NCBI GenBank assembly: GCA_025331565.1
Contig: JAFREQ010000075.1
Location: forward strand, 62,001-126,000
Reading direction: 5' to 3'
DNA length: 64,000 nucleotides
Source of the DNA: Holacanthus passer
Taxonomy: Eukaryota; Chordata; Actinopteri; Pomacanthidae
The notes under the pieces were generated by a model. It did no database searches. It had not been told where the DNA came from and saw only the letters and a list, made by a program, of their open reading frames with translations. Shown here piece by piece: positions 49,445-59,307 of this stretch. The position numbers and the translations under genes were made by a program. The stretch's first letter is position 1. The number at the start of each line of letters is the position of its first letter.

Positions 49445-50976
49445 GATGTACAAACTTTCCTTCAATCACAAGCACATTACTCAGACTTAATTATGGTGAA
49501 AACACAGCAAGTATTTCTATTTAGAAAATAAGTGAGTGCATTAAGAGAATAATGCAGTGGTTTGGAAAAGAATGCTGAGAATGGATACAAATTTGTGTTA
49601 TGAGCTGTTTGTTTCCTGTTTAAAGTGGACATTGTATACCTGACTGCGTGTGTGATCACTTGAGTGATTAGGTAGAATTTATGTTTTCAGGTAAACTCTA
49701 CTATTATACAAATACAACTCTTTACCTTACCACTAGGATTAGCTGTCATCTGCTGCCCCCTAGTGTTGAACATTAAAAATGACATCAAGGGTACAGTGGC
49801 GTGACCTGGTGCTACCTTTCAAAACTGAGATGCCACTAATAATCTTGTGCTAGCTACTGTAACCCTCATATTCAAAAATATACCCAGGCCCTTAAAGATC
49901 ATGTGGGCAGATTCATTCAGGTTCTCTATACTGAAGCATTTCACTGATACAGAGCAAAATGTCTAATTCAACCTAGGAGAATATCACAAGAATAGAAAAT
50001 GCAAGAAATGATGAATGAAAGATGATTTTAAGAAAAGGAGCACTATAGGTAGTCACAACAGAAAATGAAAATTTAATTTGTAATGAAAGGCAGTGCTGGT
50101 ATGAGGAAATAAAAACAAACAAAACAAATACAATGCTTGGAGCTAGAAAAAAACATTTCTATCAGCAAAGAGCTTAAACATTGACAGACTTGGATCTACC
50201 AAACATTTTGGATTGACACAAACAAAATACTGTGATCGAACTTGTTGAGTTTCAGAATGCTTTACAGGCCTAGTAAACACCAGAAAGAACAGAAAGTGCT
50301 GTTTGTTGTTGTTAAAGTAAACAACAAATTAAAGTAAATAACAAGGCTGATGTATCAAAATTTACACTGATCTAAATCAGGAAAACATCAAATCCTTAAC
50401 TGAACCAGCTATGTTTTGGTATTTTTCTTGATAAATGACTATCAAACTGACAAACCTGTCTTTTTGGGGGTTGTTTTAGAATTTGACAAATTAACTAATG
50501 AAGTTACCATACAACCTGTACAAAGCTACATTATGGGAATGTCAAGGCATTGTGCAGACTAGTGGTAGAGAGCAATCTACTAGAGAACTGAGGAGGTTTA
50601 AATTGTGCTTGGTCAAAGATATATTGTCCTGTTTTTAAAAATATGTCGATTGTGTTAATTGTTCACAGCATATCAAAAGCAGCAGGCTGGTGTATCAAAC
50701 TGCCTTTACTGAGGCAGAGAAATATAGTAATAGACTTTCTATACTTGCATATACATGTGTACACGGCAGTCTATATGTGTATTAGAAATACATACAAATC
50801 AGTGTGGTGTATTCTTAATATGTATAAAATACACAGACATTAAGTCACACATACCTCATGTTTATGTTGCTACCCCATTCCAATTCCATAATTTCTGTTA
50901 TGTATCTGAATCTTAGCCCCCACCCACCCTAAATCCCTCTCCCTCCCTCCTGCCACTCCTCTTCCCCTCCTCCTCT
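49445..50976 (-). other. Probable dhcr7 3' untranslated region and flank
   Basis: There is no coding signal in this stretch, which follows the dhcr7 stop codon on the minus strand. A variant signal ATTAAA occurs at about 50072-50077, so the 3' UTR would be either about 0.9 kb or about 1.5 kb. It is AT-rich with C-rich sequence next to the stop (50918-50970). Confidence 0.4.
50072..50077 (-). terminator. Candidate poly(A) signal for dhcr7 (proximal, ATTAAA)
   Basis: The minus strand reads ATTAAA about 0.9 kb after the stop codon. This is the commonest variant of the poly(A) signal. There is no independent evidence of its use. Confidence 0.3.
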
Positions 50977-51441
50977 TTAAAACACCCCAGGAATTAGCCG
51001 GTAAGGCACAGCATCTGTGTAGCGTTTCCAGTCCTTGCCATACTTGTTGCCACAGCGGTGCTCATCACGCACACAGCGGTGGATCAGCAGGATGGTCATG
51101 TAAACAATGTAGAAGTATGGGAGTAAGTGGTTGAAGCCACAGGCGGCGCAGTAGGCCAGTGAACCCATCAAGTCACCGGTGTAGTTAAAGTGTCGGGCCA
51201 CTCCCCAGAAACCTGAGGTCATGAGCTTGCTGCGGTGGACGCCACCATCAGCGGAGCGGTAAGAGCACTCGATGTACGTTGGCTTCCGGCCCCAGATGGA
51301 ACAGGAGCCCTCAGTGCGTCTGAACAGGTCCTTCTGGTGGTTGGTGGAGCGGAAGATGTAATACCCAACGAGGCCAAGTAACAGGACAGCCAGGGCGTGG
51401 TTGTTTGAGAGCTGGACTGGGTGGTACACCAGGTACAGACC
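50977..51441 (-). CDS. dhcr7: dhcr7 coding exon 7 (last, with stop)
   Basis: 465 nt encoding 154 residues and TAA. It starts GLYLVYHPVQL after the acceptor ctctccaag. It contains LLLGLVGYYIF, NHQKDLFRR, IWGRKP, the NADPH/sterol-site segment around GFWGVARHFNY, the family signature with HRCVRDEHRC and KYGKDW, and the C-terminus YRLIPGVF. Confidence 0.98.
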   Translation of the reverse strand, partial: GLYLVYHPVQLSNNHALAVLLLGLVGYYIFRSTNHQKDLFRRTEGSCSIWGRKPTYIECSYRSADGGVHRSKLMTSGFWGVARHFNYTGDLMGSLAYCAACGFNHLLPYFYIVYMTILLIHRCVRDEHRCGNKYGKDWKRYTDAVPYRLIPGVF

Positions 51442-54400
51442 CTTGGAGAGCCAAAACACATTTATTTCACTTACACTTGAATTTTAAAAATTAACTGGAG
51501 AAAAATATAATAATGATTAAGTGGTCCACAAGTACTTGATAGAATTTGAGAAATTAAATTCAGTACAGACAGTTTTGCATTGTGATATTACTCTACTTTT
51601 AAAAATCCACACAGCTATAAAAAAAGAGTTTTTCCTGATATCACAGACGTATTTACACAAGATGCCACTAAGGACCACCAAAGACGCCGCTTCATATTTA
51701 ACATAATTATTATTCTCTGTGTGTTACCTGCAGTGTGTAAAGGTAGGGCAGCCACACACAGTCACCCCAGCCCAGATACCATCCAAAGTGGTCATGGCAG
51801 ATATCAATGGTCTTCAGGTACCACGCCTCATTCCAGAAGTAATCCACCACATAAATGGCCTACAAAAAAACACACAATGACAAAATCTTCCAGTTATTTT
51901 TCTGACTCACTGAGTGGTGTTTCGCTTTAGAGAACCTAAAACTTAATAAAGTTAAAGAGGGATGACCATTTGTCCTTAAACTGGCAGGATACTGGCACAG
52001 ATCTCCTGGTTTGATTCAATTCATTATTATTCAAGTCCAAAATTGTTAGATTGCATTCAGTGCTTGATGATTCAGTTACGTCAGGCACTTCTCAGAATTT
52101 ATCCTGGGAACTTAAATTTCTTCTACATTCAACAACATTGTTGTTTCCTTAAATGAAAAATTGTGTGAAGAGCACATTAAAGGCTGTAAAGGTTATGAAA
52201 CTGTGCAAAAAGGATTTATTTTCTTTGGGAAATGTAAAACAAGTAAAACATGACACATCTGTTTTTTTGGGTTTTTTTTAGGTCTACATGTGCAAATCAT
52301 TCAAGCAATAATAATAAATGACCTGCATAAAGACACAAGGACGTCAACATTGAACTTTTTTTTTAAATGCTATTCTAGCACGCTCAAGAGAGCCTAAATT
52401 TATACAGCATATTTGTAGACAAACATGACACTATAAACAGCTTTCTAGGGTTATACATGATTAAGGTTTAAGAATCAAAGCCAGAATGAGATGCTCAGAG
52501 AAAGTTGTGTTTCATGTAACTGGCATTTTCTAATATTTCTTGGCACGTTTCCATTTTGCAGCACCTGTGCTTCCACTGGATCAGAACACAGATTTGCTCA
52601 GTTCTTACAGTCCTTATTCCATCTTACCTGCAGTACATTGACAAGGATCATGGAGTTGGTGACATGGCCGTAAAGTTCCTGCTGCTTTGCCATGTAGGAC
52701 AGATTGATAAGAGTCCAGGCTACGATGCCGGGCCGGCCATTGAAGAAAAGCTTGAAGTCAAACCACTTGCCAATGCGTGGGTTGAACTCAATGCCCATCA
52801 TGTAGTTGTAGAAGATGTTCCCCGTGAACTTGCTATAGAATCACAAAAAAAGAAAACAAGCTGATATAGTTGTGAACGTAACTAGTTTGCCTTTAAGATA
52901 TTATAAGTAATGTGCAGATATAAAAAATGTTTCTGAAATGCGTGTCGTGTCACGTGTTCATCAGTACTCACCAGTCTTCAGCGTTTGTGGGGAAAAGGTA
53001 GGCCTTTATGAAAGTAAAAGTGGACACAGTGTAGCCCAGTATGTTAGCACACCACATCAGGGGGATCCAGTTGTCAAAGATGATGGTGGGAGAAAACCAG
53101 TGGAAATAGTGCGCATTGGCAAACCACAGGGCGTGAGTGATCAGCCAACACTGCAGCCCGTTGATCTCATACTTGTTAATCAGGCCTGCAGTTGTGAATG
53201 AGGAGAAAAGACAGGGAGTTAGATTTTAAGAGATCCTATCTACACTTTGGTTGGAATATGAATGTTATAAATCATTAAAATACTAAACGCATAAATTAAA
53301 AAACAGTAATAATAATAATACCTTTTAATTAAACAGATGTTGTATACTGATTAGTGTGGGTGTGTGTGTTAATTACCAGCAGGAGTTCTTGCTCCGTCCT
53401 GCACTCCACCAACATAGCCAGGAATCAACTTATGAGTAATGTCAGGAATACACATATACAGGAACACCTAAGGGACAACACAACCTGTAACTTGCTTACA
53501 TTTGCCAAGAGCTGAAGACAATGGACAGTTTTCTGTGAGTTGCATCCCTCCCAAAGCTCTTCTGCTTTCCTCTTATACTGCTTATTCTTACCTGGAAGGC
53601 CACCCAGATGGCATATATTTTGGCAGCTGACCAGGTGAAGGAGGCTGTCCGGGCCCATATGGAGAGCAGCGTGGTCTCTCCTCGGTACAACTCAAACAGA
53701 GGCTGACTGACGGAACACTGGTACTGGTCACAGGCCATCACAAAGTAGTAGACAATGAAAGGGGCAAAGCACAGGAGGCCCAACACGCTGATCAGGGAAA
53801 ACCAGTCCACCTCCCTGGGGATGAATCAGATGTACATACAGATAAAGTATGAGGACATGATAGCAGATTCAAGCTGTGATTGGGGATATCATGTATTTTA
53901 TGGACAAACCATGACAACAAAGACGCAAACACACATCTCTACAGTACATGTATTATTCAACATTATCACATTATTTAAGATGAAACAGTATGAGGGAGAT
54001 TGGTAGTCACTGTATGCTGTGTAGTAGAGGCCTTTCTTAAGGCGTGTCAACACAGGAGTCATTTCCATTGCATTTTTACAGTTGAGCATCTCATCTTTAT
54101 TTTTTTTTTACTTTCTTCCGTTTTACATGTGTAGCTGCTAATGTGCTCGCTCATGCTACACCTCCTGTTTAGACACAGTGTTGCAGTGAACATATCAACT
54201 CTCAGTAACGGGTAAAGAACAGGTGTAACAAATAACATAAGGATAACCCTGGTCCACTTAGCTGTCAGAGTGAGTCAGCATGCTGATCATGAAATGATCA
54301 TGATGACCTTCAATGAGGGTTATTAGCTGCATCTGTGTTTGTCAAGTTTACACGTCCGTCCTCTAACCTCTGCCTTAAACCTTCTGTACATTTAGATACA

Positions 54401-55388
54401 CACTGACCTACAGTAAGAACATACTGTATATAGTAGATACTACTCTAGTAAGAGACAGGATAAATTAAACATGATGATAATTTTTCTGATGTCTGTTATG
54501 ATGACTGACATTAAAGCATGATAATTAAAATTCCAAGAAAACATCAAACCCTGATGACCTATGCTGACATGTCTGTCTGGTATCCAGCCCAGGGGCTGCG
54601 GGCAGATATAGGGCCTCAGAGTGTTTAGCTCCCGGGCTGAGATGTAACAATATTATTTAGTATATTATCAAATATTAAGCTATTGAAGGCTATTGTCATG
54701 GGAATTATATTGAACTTGATGCAGTCTGTCCTGTATTTTTACTCTTTAGTAGGTCATAAAGACATGAGGTAACCAGACCATCATTCAGATCATTTTTTAA
54801 AATTAGTAGGGAACCACGATGAAACACAGAGCTATAAAAAAGCCAGCTTCAGTTTCTGTTTAGTTCTATTCTAACGCTCGCCCACTTCCTCTGCTCTGCT
54901 TTTGTCTCTCTCTCTCTGTATCGAGGTCATTTTGTGTGTTGGGAGGATAAATAGACGGGGACAATCACATTGTTTAATACAAGTACCATGATCTGGTAAT
55001 CATAACTGTGCTATAATCATAAAGGATGATAAGAGATAACACCCAGATGACAGGCGTTCCCAAAACATTGTTGACAAGTACTGTGTCAGAGCTTTCACTG
55101 TATGCTGTAATCAAAAGTTAGTCCATTCAATCTCAACTTACTTTTGAACAAGAGATTTTGGATTAGGTGAGCGTAGGTTTGAATTCTCAGGTCCGAAGCA
55201 AGTTTAACTTTATGATAAACCTGTGAAGTGCATTAGATAACAAAATGGCCTTTGGCAACCTGTGACTTAATGTGAACTCACCATGCTCTCCCCCACTGGG
55301 CTGGCTGCTCCCTCTGTTCAGATGATTTCCCATTGGTACTGTGCTTGGTACGTCTCCTGGAGGCCTCCATGGCCACTGCACCTTTCAT
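50977..55388 (-). CDS. dhcr7: dhcr7, 7-dehydrocholesterol reductase (seven coding exons, spliced)
   Basis: The enzyme reduces the C7-C8 double bond of 7-dehydrocholesterol with NADPH to make cholesterol, in the endoplasmic reticulum membrane. The joined exons (55282-55388, 53592-53814, 53377-53467, 52972-53185, 52628-52832, 51728-51859, 50977-51441) total 1437 nt, or 478 residues plus stop; human DHCR7 has 475. All six internal introns are GT-AG and keep the frame. Seen in the protein are a polar N-terminus, several hydrophobic segments, the ERG4/ERG24 family region FNPRIGKWFDFK (about 228-239), GFWGVARHFNY (about 401-411) and the family signature LLIHRCVRDEHRCGNKYG (about 442-459), ending YRLIPGVF. 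Arg407 aligns with human Arg404, a site altered in Smith-Lemli-Opitz syndrome. No frameshift or stop interrupts it, so it appears intact. Confidence 0.97.
51728..51859 (-). CDS. dhcr7: dhcr7 coding exon 6
   Basis: 132 nt, exactly 44 codons in phase 0. It encodes AIYVVDYFWNEAWYLKTIDI onward through CHDHFGWYLGWGDCVWLPYL to YTLQ, as in human. The acceptor is ttttttgtag and the donor CTGCAG/gtaaca. Confidence 0.98.
51860..52627 (-). other. dhcr7 intron between coding exons 5 and 6
   Basis: 768 bases, AT-rich, with gtaaga...ttttgtag ends. Nothing else was recognised. Confidence 0.85.
52628..52832 (-). CDS. dhcr7: dhcr7 coding exon 5
   Basis: 205 nt; completes Cys212 and encodes KFTGNIFYNYMMGIEFNPRI onward through NGRPGIVAWTLINLS to NVLQ. 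This carries the most conserved part of the sterol reductase family. The acceptor is ttctatag and the donor CTGCAG/gtaaga. Confidence 0.98.
52972..53185 (-). CDS. dhcr7: dhcr7 coding exon 4
   Basis: 214 nt with split codons at both ends. It includes NKYEINGLQCW, LWFANAH, FSPTIIFDNWIPLMWCANIL and ends PTNAED plus two bases of Cys. These follow human DHCR7 nearly residue for residue. The acceptor is aactgcag and the donor ACTG/gtgagt. Confidence 0.97.
53377..53467 (-). CDS. dhcr7: dhcr7 coding exon 3
   Basis: A 91-nt exon encoding 30 residues plus the first base of a Gly codon. It reads VFLYMCIPDITHKLIPGYVG and ends TPAG, matching human LPGYVGG...TPAG. The flanking introns are 124 and 191 bases. 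The acceptor is cccttag and the donor GCTG/gtaatt. Confidence 0.96.
53592..53814 (-). CDS. dhcr7: dhcr7 coding exon 2
   Basis: 223 nt; completes Trp36 and encodes through Gln110. It contains the first membrane region, EVDWFSL followed by a hydrophobic run to APFIVYYF, then MACDQY, all close to human DHCR7. The acceptor is cccccag-type (ccccag/GGAG) and the donor TTCCAG/gtaaga. Confidence 0.97.
53815..55281 (-). other. dhcr7 intron between coding exons 1 and 2
   Basis: At 1467 bases it is the longest intron of the gene. It has canonical gtgagt...ccccag ends. No exon-like or repeat sequence was recognised inside it. Confidence 0.85.
55282..55388 (-). CDS. dhcr7: dhcr7 coding exon 1 (start codon)
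   Basis: It encodes residues 1-35 and two bases of Trp36 (ending QWGRA-W, as in human). The ATG at 55388-55386 is chosen because it gives the human-like length. An in-frame TAA lies upstream in the genomic intron, and an acceptor (tttcaccag) ends at 55391, two bases before the ATG. A second in-frame ATG at 55370-55368 (Met7) has a better start context (GCCATGG). The donor is ATG/gtgagt. Confidence 0.9.
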
Positions 55389-55390
55389 AT

Positions 55391-56194
55391 CTGGTGAAAG
55401 ATCAGGTTATCAGGTCAAGGTCAGTGATGGAGAGGCACGCTGTACTTTGTACACAGTCCTTTAAAGACAGTCCAACAAGCGGTGGCATTCAACAAATGTA
55501 CAAACAACACTTCATTGCACTAATGAAAAAAAACATGATGTTCCTCTTTTCACAGATTCAGTGTCTTCCTGTTTGTTCTCTTTTAACAAATACTCAAAAG
55601 TCAAAGGGTCACCACAGGTCAAAACATGTAGGTTATCTCCACAAGCCAAACTTTTCTCAACTGATAATGAGATAATTGAGGGAATTGAAGTGGAAGTCCT
55701 TGGTGATGTGAGATAACAAACCTTGAATGGAGGTCAGGTTGATAAAGGTAGCATGCTCAGCAGGATCTGGACTAACTGGACCCACCATGTTTATTTATCT
55801 AAATTATATAAAGTTGTATTCTCTATGACTGCAAATACACACACACATTTGGAGCAAACTAGTGTGGTTTTACTCACACTAAAGCAAACAGGAACAACAG
55901 AACTGTTGAGTTCAATGTCTTTCTGTTTTGTCCATGTTAGCTTGTCTTTTCAGCACTTTGTCCCACAGACAGATGGGACATGTGAAGAGGGAGGAGGGGG
56001 GTGAACCCACAGTTGCATAACGTCAACAAAACCGACACATTTCCGTCTTTTTTGAACATATATCCAGTAAACTGAATGAAACCACTTGGTGTCTCTCGCT
56101 CGTCTCTTAAACAGCATGTCGACATCAGTTCATGTTAAACAGAAACATGATATATTCCCGTTATAGATGCACTATCATGCATTAGCTCACTCAC
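55391..56194 (-). other. dhcr7 intron 1, within the 5' untranslated region
   Basis: About 804 bases between the non-coding first exon (donor ACTACAG/gtgagtga at 56194) and the acceptor two bases upstream of the start codon. The donor is a near-consensus site; the acceptor tract is weaker. Confidence 0.65.
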
Positions 56195-56330
56195 CTGTAG
56201 TTGCCTGTACAGCTGCCGGCTCGTCTCGTCTTTCCCTCTGAACCAGATGCTGCTTAACAGGCAGTGACGCAGGCTCCGCCCATAACGCCACTACGCGGAC
56301 AAATTCAACCAATGAAAGCCGTGCGAAGGC
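56195..56330 (-). other. dhcr7 non-coding exon 1 (start of transcription approximate)
   Basis: A strong donor (CTACAG/gtgagtgag) at 56195/56194 sits at the edge of the only CpG-rich patch of the window. This is as expected for the first exon of a housekeeping gene. The 5' limit cannot be read from sequence and is set roughly; transcription probably begins between 56250 and 56330. Confidence 0.5.
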
Positions 56331-56365
56331 GGGCCCGCGAAGCGATCTCTCCTCTGATTGGACGA
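56200..56365 (-). promoter_or_regulatory. dhcr7 CpG-rich promoter
   Basis: Roughly 17 CpG pairs occur in about 135 bases, against general depletion elsewhere. On the minus strand there is a GC box GGGCGGAGCC (56281-56272) and a CCAAT box in the best NF-Y form, CCAATCAG (about 56361-56354). A second, inverted CCAAT lies at 56309-56313. A TGACGC half-site lies at about 56265-56270. NF-Y and Sp1 sites are known in mammalian sterol-synthesis promoters. I could not find a convincing SREBP site by eye. Confidence 0.65.
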
Positions 56366-56989
56366 CACTAACTGGAGCCACCAGCACCTGACGAATCCTC
56401 CGGTGGATGAATGGTTGGCTCAGAGTAAACAATGAGCTGCTTACATTATGAAAGAGCTGACATTATTATCTGCTCTGTGTGGCCTTTGCATCCTGGCTTT
56501 TTATAACAGGTCGTTATGTTATGATGATACCAATAAGTGCTTGCAATAAATGCATCGAGACATTAATCGCCAACTTTTGCTTGGGATTATTTTTTTCCTG
56601 GTGTTTTCCTTTTCATGCATTTTATAGACAACAAAAATGTAATACGTTAAGAAGCTCAGCAATGAAATTCATTGACCAGAAATCAACCACATGCAAAGGT
56701 GTGTCTTGTTTCTAGGACATTAATATTTGAAGAAAAAAAAAAGTTCTATGATCTTCAATAGCAAACCAACTCCCATTGAATAAAATCAAACGCATCACCC
56801 TTTAATTTTGATTTCTATACTATTTCCTTTCATACTTGGACAGAAGCGTCCCAAGCCTGGGTGAGAAAGGAGGAGGGTTAGGTGTTAGCACCTCTGGCCC
56901 ATAAAAAAAACCTCAACTGCTAAAGACCATGGCAAATGCCCAACACAAGGGAACAACAATAGAACTTAGTCCTTTCAGAGAAAAGTTCT
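56366..56989. other. Stretch between the dhcr7 promoter and LINE fragments
   Basis: No supported exon. It is AT-rich after 56460. I looked for the first exon of nadsyn1, the head-to-head neighbour of DHCR7 in mammals, and did not find it. Confidence 0.5.
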
Positions 56990-57360
56990 TCAGCTTCAAG
57001 ACTTATGACATCATGTGGTGCCAGAGCCAGAGTCATGACATGCTCAGTTTACTTTATATGCACAATGATACAAACATCTATCATTCAGAGGTAAGGGAGT
57101 TTGTTGATTGCATGACACAAATCATCTAAGTCCCAATGTTAAGCAAAAAATTGAGATCATTTTTGATCCCTAAGAAGTTGGTGATCACAGTCCAGTGGTT
57201 ATAACAGTCAATTACACTAGTTCAGTCCTATAAGTATCTTGGTGTCCACATTGATAGCACTTTAACCTGGAATATTCATGTTGACTGGGTATGTTCTCAA
57301 ATCCTCCAGAGAGGAAAAAGATGTAATTTTTTAATGTAAATTGCGTCTGTATGGAGTCAA
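56990..57360 (+). mobile_element. LINE reverse-transcriptase fragment (CR1/L2/Rex1-like), decayed
   Basis: On the plus strand the pieces follow the order of a non-LTR reverse transcriptase after its catalytic box. First comes EVREFVD plus, one base out of frame, CDTNHLSPNVK (about 57088-57145). Then IEIIFDP-stop-EVGDHSPVV (about 57148-57200), then SYKYLGVHIDSTLTWNIHVD (about 57223-57283) and RLYGV (about 57345-57360). A frameshift and stops show it is inactive. The element is cut off on both sides. Confidence 0.7.
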
Positions 57361-57384
57361 GCAAAAAATTAAACAACAAGAAAA

Positions 57385-57615
57385 ACAAGAAATTGTTGGC
57401 TACAATGAAATCAAAGGAATGGATTTCCACTGAAACTCTGCAAAAGATCAAAGTAAGGAAAGAGAAGAAAGCAGCAGAGTCAAACATACAAAAGCATCAA
57501 AAGCAAAGGCACAAGAAGAGTATACTGATGCCAACAGAGAAGTGAGAGAGATTATTAAGATAGACAAGCTGAAATACATCAACAGCCAAGCAGAAGAAGA
57601 GGAAGAAAGACATTT
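57385..57615 (+). mobile_element. RTE-type LINE fragment (linker between endonuclease and RT)
   Basis: The frame beginning near 57400 reads KSKEWISTETLQKIKVRKEK. After a frame change it continues KAQEEYTDANREVREIIKID and then KLKYINSQAEE. This matches the linker of RTE-like elements ('WIS-ET...I--RK...AKA-EEY---N-EV---I--DK--YI--LA-EAE'). It is a different LINE class from the fragment directly to its left. Only about 75 codons remain. Confidence 0.6.
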
Positions 57616-58295
57616 TTTTCATTATTTGATGTCGTGGTTGTCACAGATGCAGTGGGGGACACTTACTTCTCATTGTCTTTCCTTGACAATGTTCAGTATT
57701 TCTTCATTGTTATTATTGCGATTATGTTTTCATTTTTATATTTCACTTCACTTTTTTGTTACATGGGAATAAAGGTTTGTGGATCCACAGTAAAATTTGT
57801 AGCACATGTGATGTAAGAGGTCCTTTGTTCCCAAGTGCATGTACATAAATGAACCACTAGAGGGTAGTACTCAGCTGTGACATAAACGGGCACTTGATTA
57901 AAATGAAAAATGTTACAGTTGCTGTGCAGGTTGAGTGAGCAAACCTCAGCAAATGCATGCAAGTCAATACCACCACCACCACCACATCATCTGTCTGTAT
58001 GGGAGGAATTGCACTGAATATTATGTCTATTTTTCTACCTGTCAAAAAAAATCAGACCAATTTAGATGTGGAACATTGTGCTCGATCAGGCAGAGAACAG
58101 AACCTGCTCTTCATGTGTGATGACAGCAATCTCTGAACTCTGCTGGGAGAGCTTATGCAGCAAGTTAGTTCTCCCAGCTCCTCTCTCTAGACTTTTTTTT
58201 AACCAGTAGCCAGTGTAGTGGATTCTCAGATGATGGATTCTTGGGCCAAACCTTTAACATAAGTCCCTCAGTGGAGAAATTCACAATTCATGTTT
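57616..58295. other. Stretch without a supported gene
   Basis: It holds a (CCA)n run at 57970-57986 and T-runs. It may include further decayed LINE sequence after 57616, but no recognisable segment is left. Confidence 0.4.
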
Positions 58296-58457
58296 CTGTG
58301 TGCATATTTGTGGGATCAATATAAAAAGAACGGTGGTGTATGTGTACATACATATGTGGGTGGGGAGCAGGTTGTCTGACAACTCTCACCCATAAGCAGC
58401 TCCCCTGGGATAGTGCATTACTGCATAATGGTGTGTGAATGTATGGTACATTTTGCA
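58296..58457 (+). repeat. Local direct repeat, copy A (contains TATA-like motif)
   Basis: It begins tctgtgtgcatatttgtggg and continues through atcaatataaaaaga. Some 30 bases are identical to copy B at 60266, followed by about 130 bases with substitutions and small gaps, including the shared blocks 'gggcaggttg'-like and 'tcagctccc'-like. It contains ATATAAAAAG, a TATA-box-like sequence, at about 58319-58329. No ORF is conserved between the copies. Confidence 0.75.
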
Positions 58458-58602
58458 TTTGAACATCTCCATGCTGTTAACTGTATGGTTATTGTTATAC
58501 TACATGGTTTTCTTAACAGGGCTGAGCACTGAGTAAAGCTGTTGCCCCAAATTCCAGTGTCACTTAGCCTGCAAAATGTAAAACAAAACAAAACAAAAAA
58601 AA

Positions 58603-59307
58603 ATGGAGATGAGGAGAGAGTCCTGTTTATTTTTATTTCCACCTTTCCACCTGAAATGTGAACAGCTGATTAAGGGTATTTTCTTTTCACTACTGGCTTT
58701 AATATTGGGAGTGAGGATAAATTCCTGTCTCATTACTTGTGGCTTTTTGCACCAGGTTAGTCATTCCACCATCGTATCATCCCCCTTCATGGAGTCAGCA
58801 CCAAACACTCTCCCTCTGAAACTCTTCAAGTCCCCGACCCTGCTGGTAAGAAACATAGCTGTGTTTATTTCAGCAATGTGAAGATGATATACTGTAGCTA
58901 TTTTTTAAAATTGAAATAGGACAATTGAACTTAGTCTTGATTTGGTTCTTCTCCAGATCTACTGCATCCCTGCAGAACCCATCCTGTACTATCATCCTGC
59001 ACCATCAAATGACCTCCATCTTTCTCTTTTACAACACTCTTCTACGTCTATTAATCTCTTTCCTATTCCCCTCTGCGATTCCCCTTGTTTTTGTTTGCTA
59101 CCAGTTTTCTCTGTCTGTGTCTCTACAGTCCTTATTCTGTTCCTCTCTTTCCATTCCTCTCCTCTATACTCTTTGATCAGATGCCTTGCTGTTGCTGTAT
59201 CCAGACAGTATGATGTATCTGGGCCAAGCAGCAGACATCACTGCTTCACAATGCGTCTGAGACAAAGAAAAGATTTTGTGCTGTTTGCACCTTTTGTTAC
59301 CTTGTGA
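58603..59307 (+). CDS. Unrecognised two-exon candidate gene
   Basis: This model is speculative. The frame opens at ATG 58603 and runs to 58845, where CTG/gtaaga forms a good donor. A 111-base intron with a strong acceptor (gatttggttcttctccag) follows, and the same frame resumes at 58957 and runs to TGA at 59305-59307. The total is about 198 codons. Within exon 1 there is a hydrophobic stretch (FFSLLALILGV), and its last 90 bases (58756-58845, after ttttgcaccag) could instead be a phase-0 internal exon with a high C/G third-position pattern. A TATA-like motif lies 280 bases upstream and AATAAA lies at 59772-59777. I recognise no domain, and the second exon becomes low-complexity (CT-rich) after about 59050. 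Confidence 0.2.

Noticed and set aside
52556..53201. Plus-strand open frames opposite the dhcr7 exons
   Set aside because: They are antisense shadows of the strongly conserved minus-strand exons.
56187..56432. 80-codon minus-strand frame across the dhcr7 promoter as a separate gene
   Set aside because: It has no ATG (opens at TTG) and overlaps the promoter and leader exon. It is better explained as the open leader frame noted in the findings.
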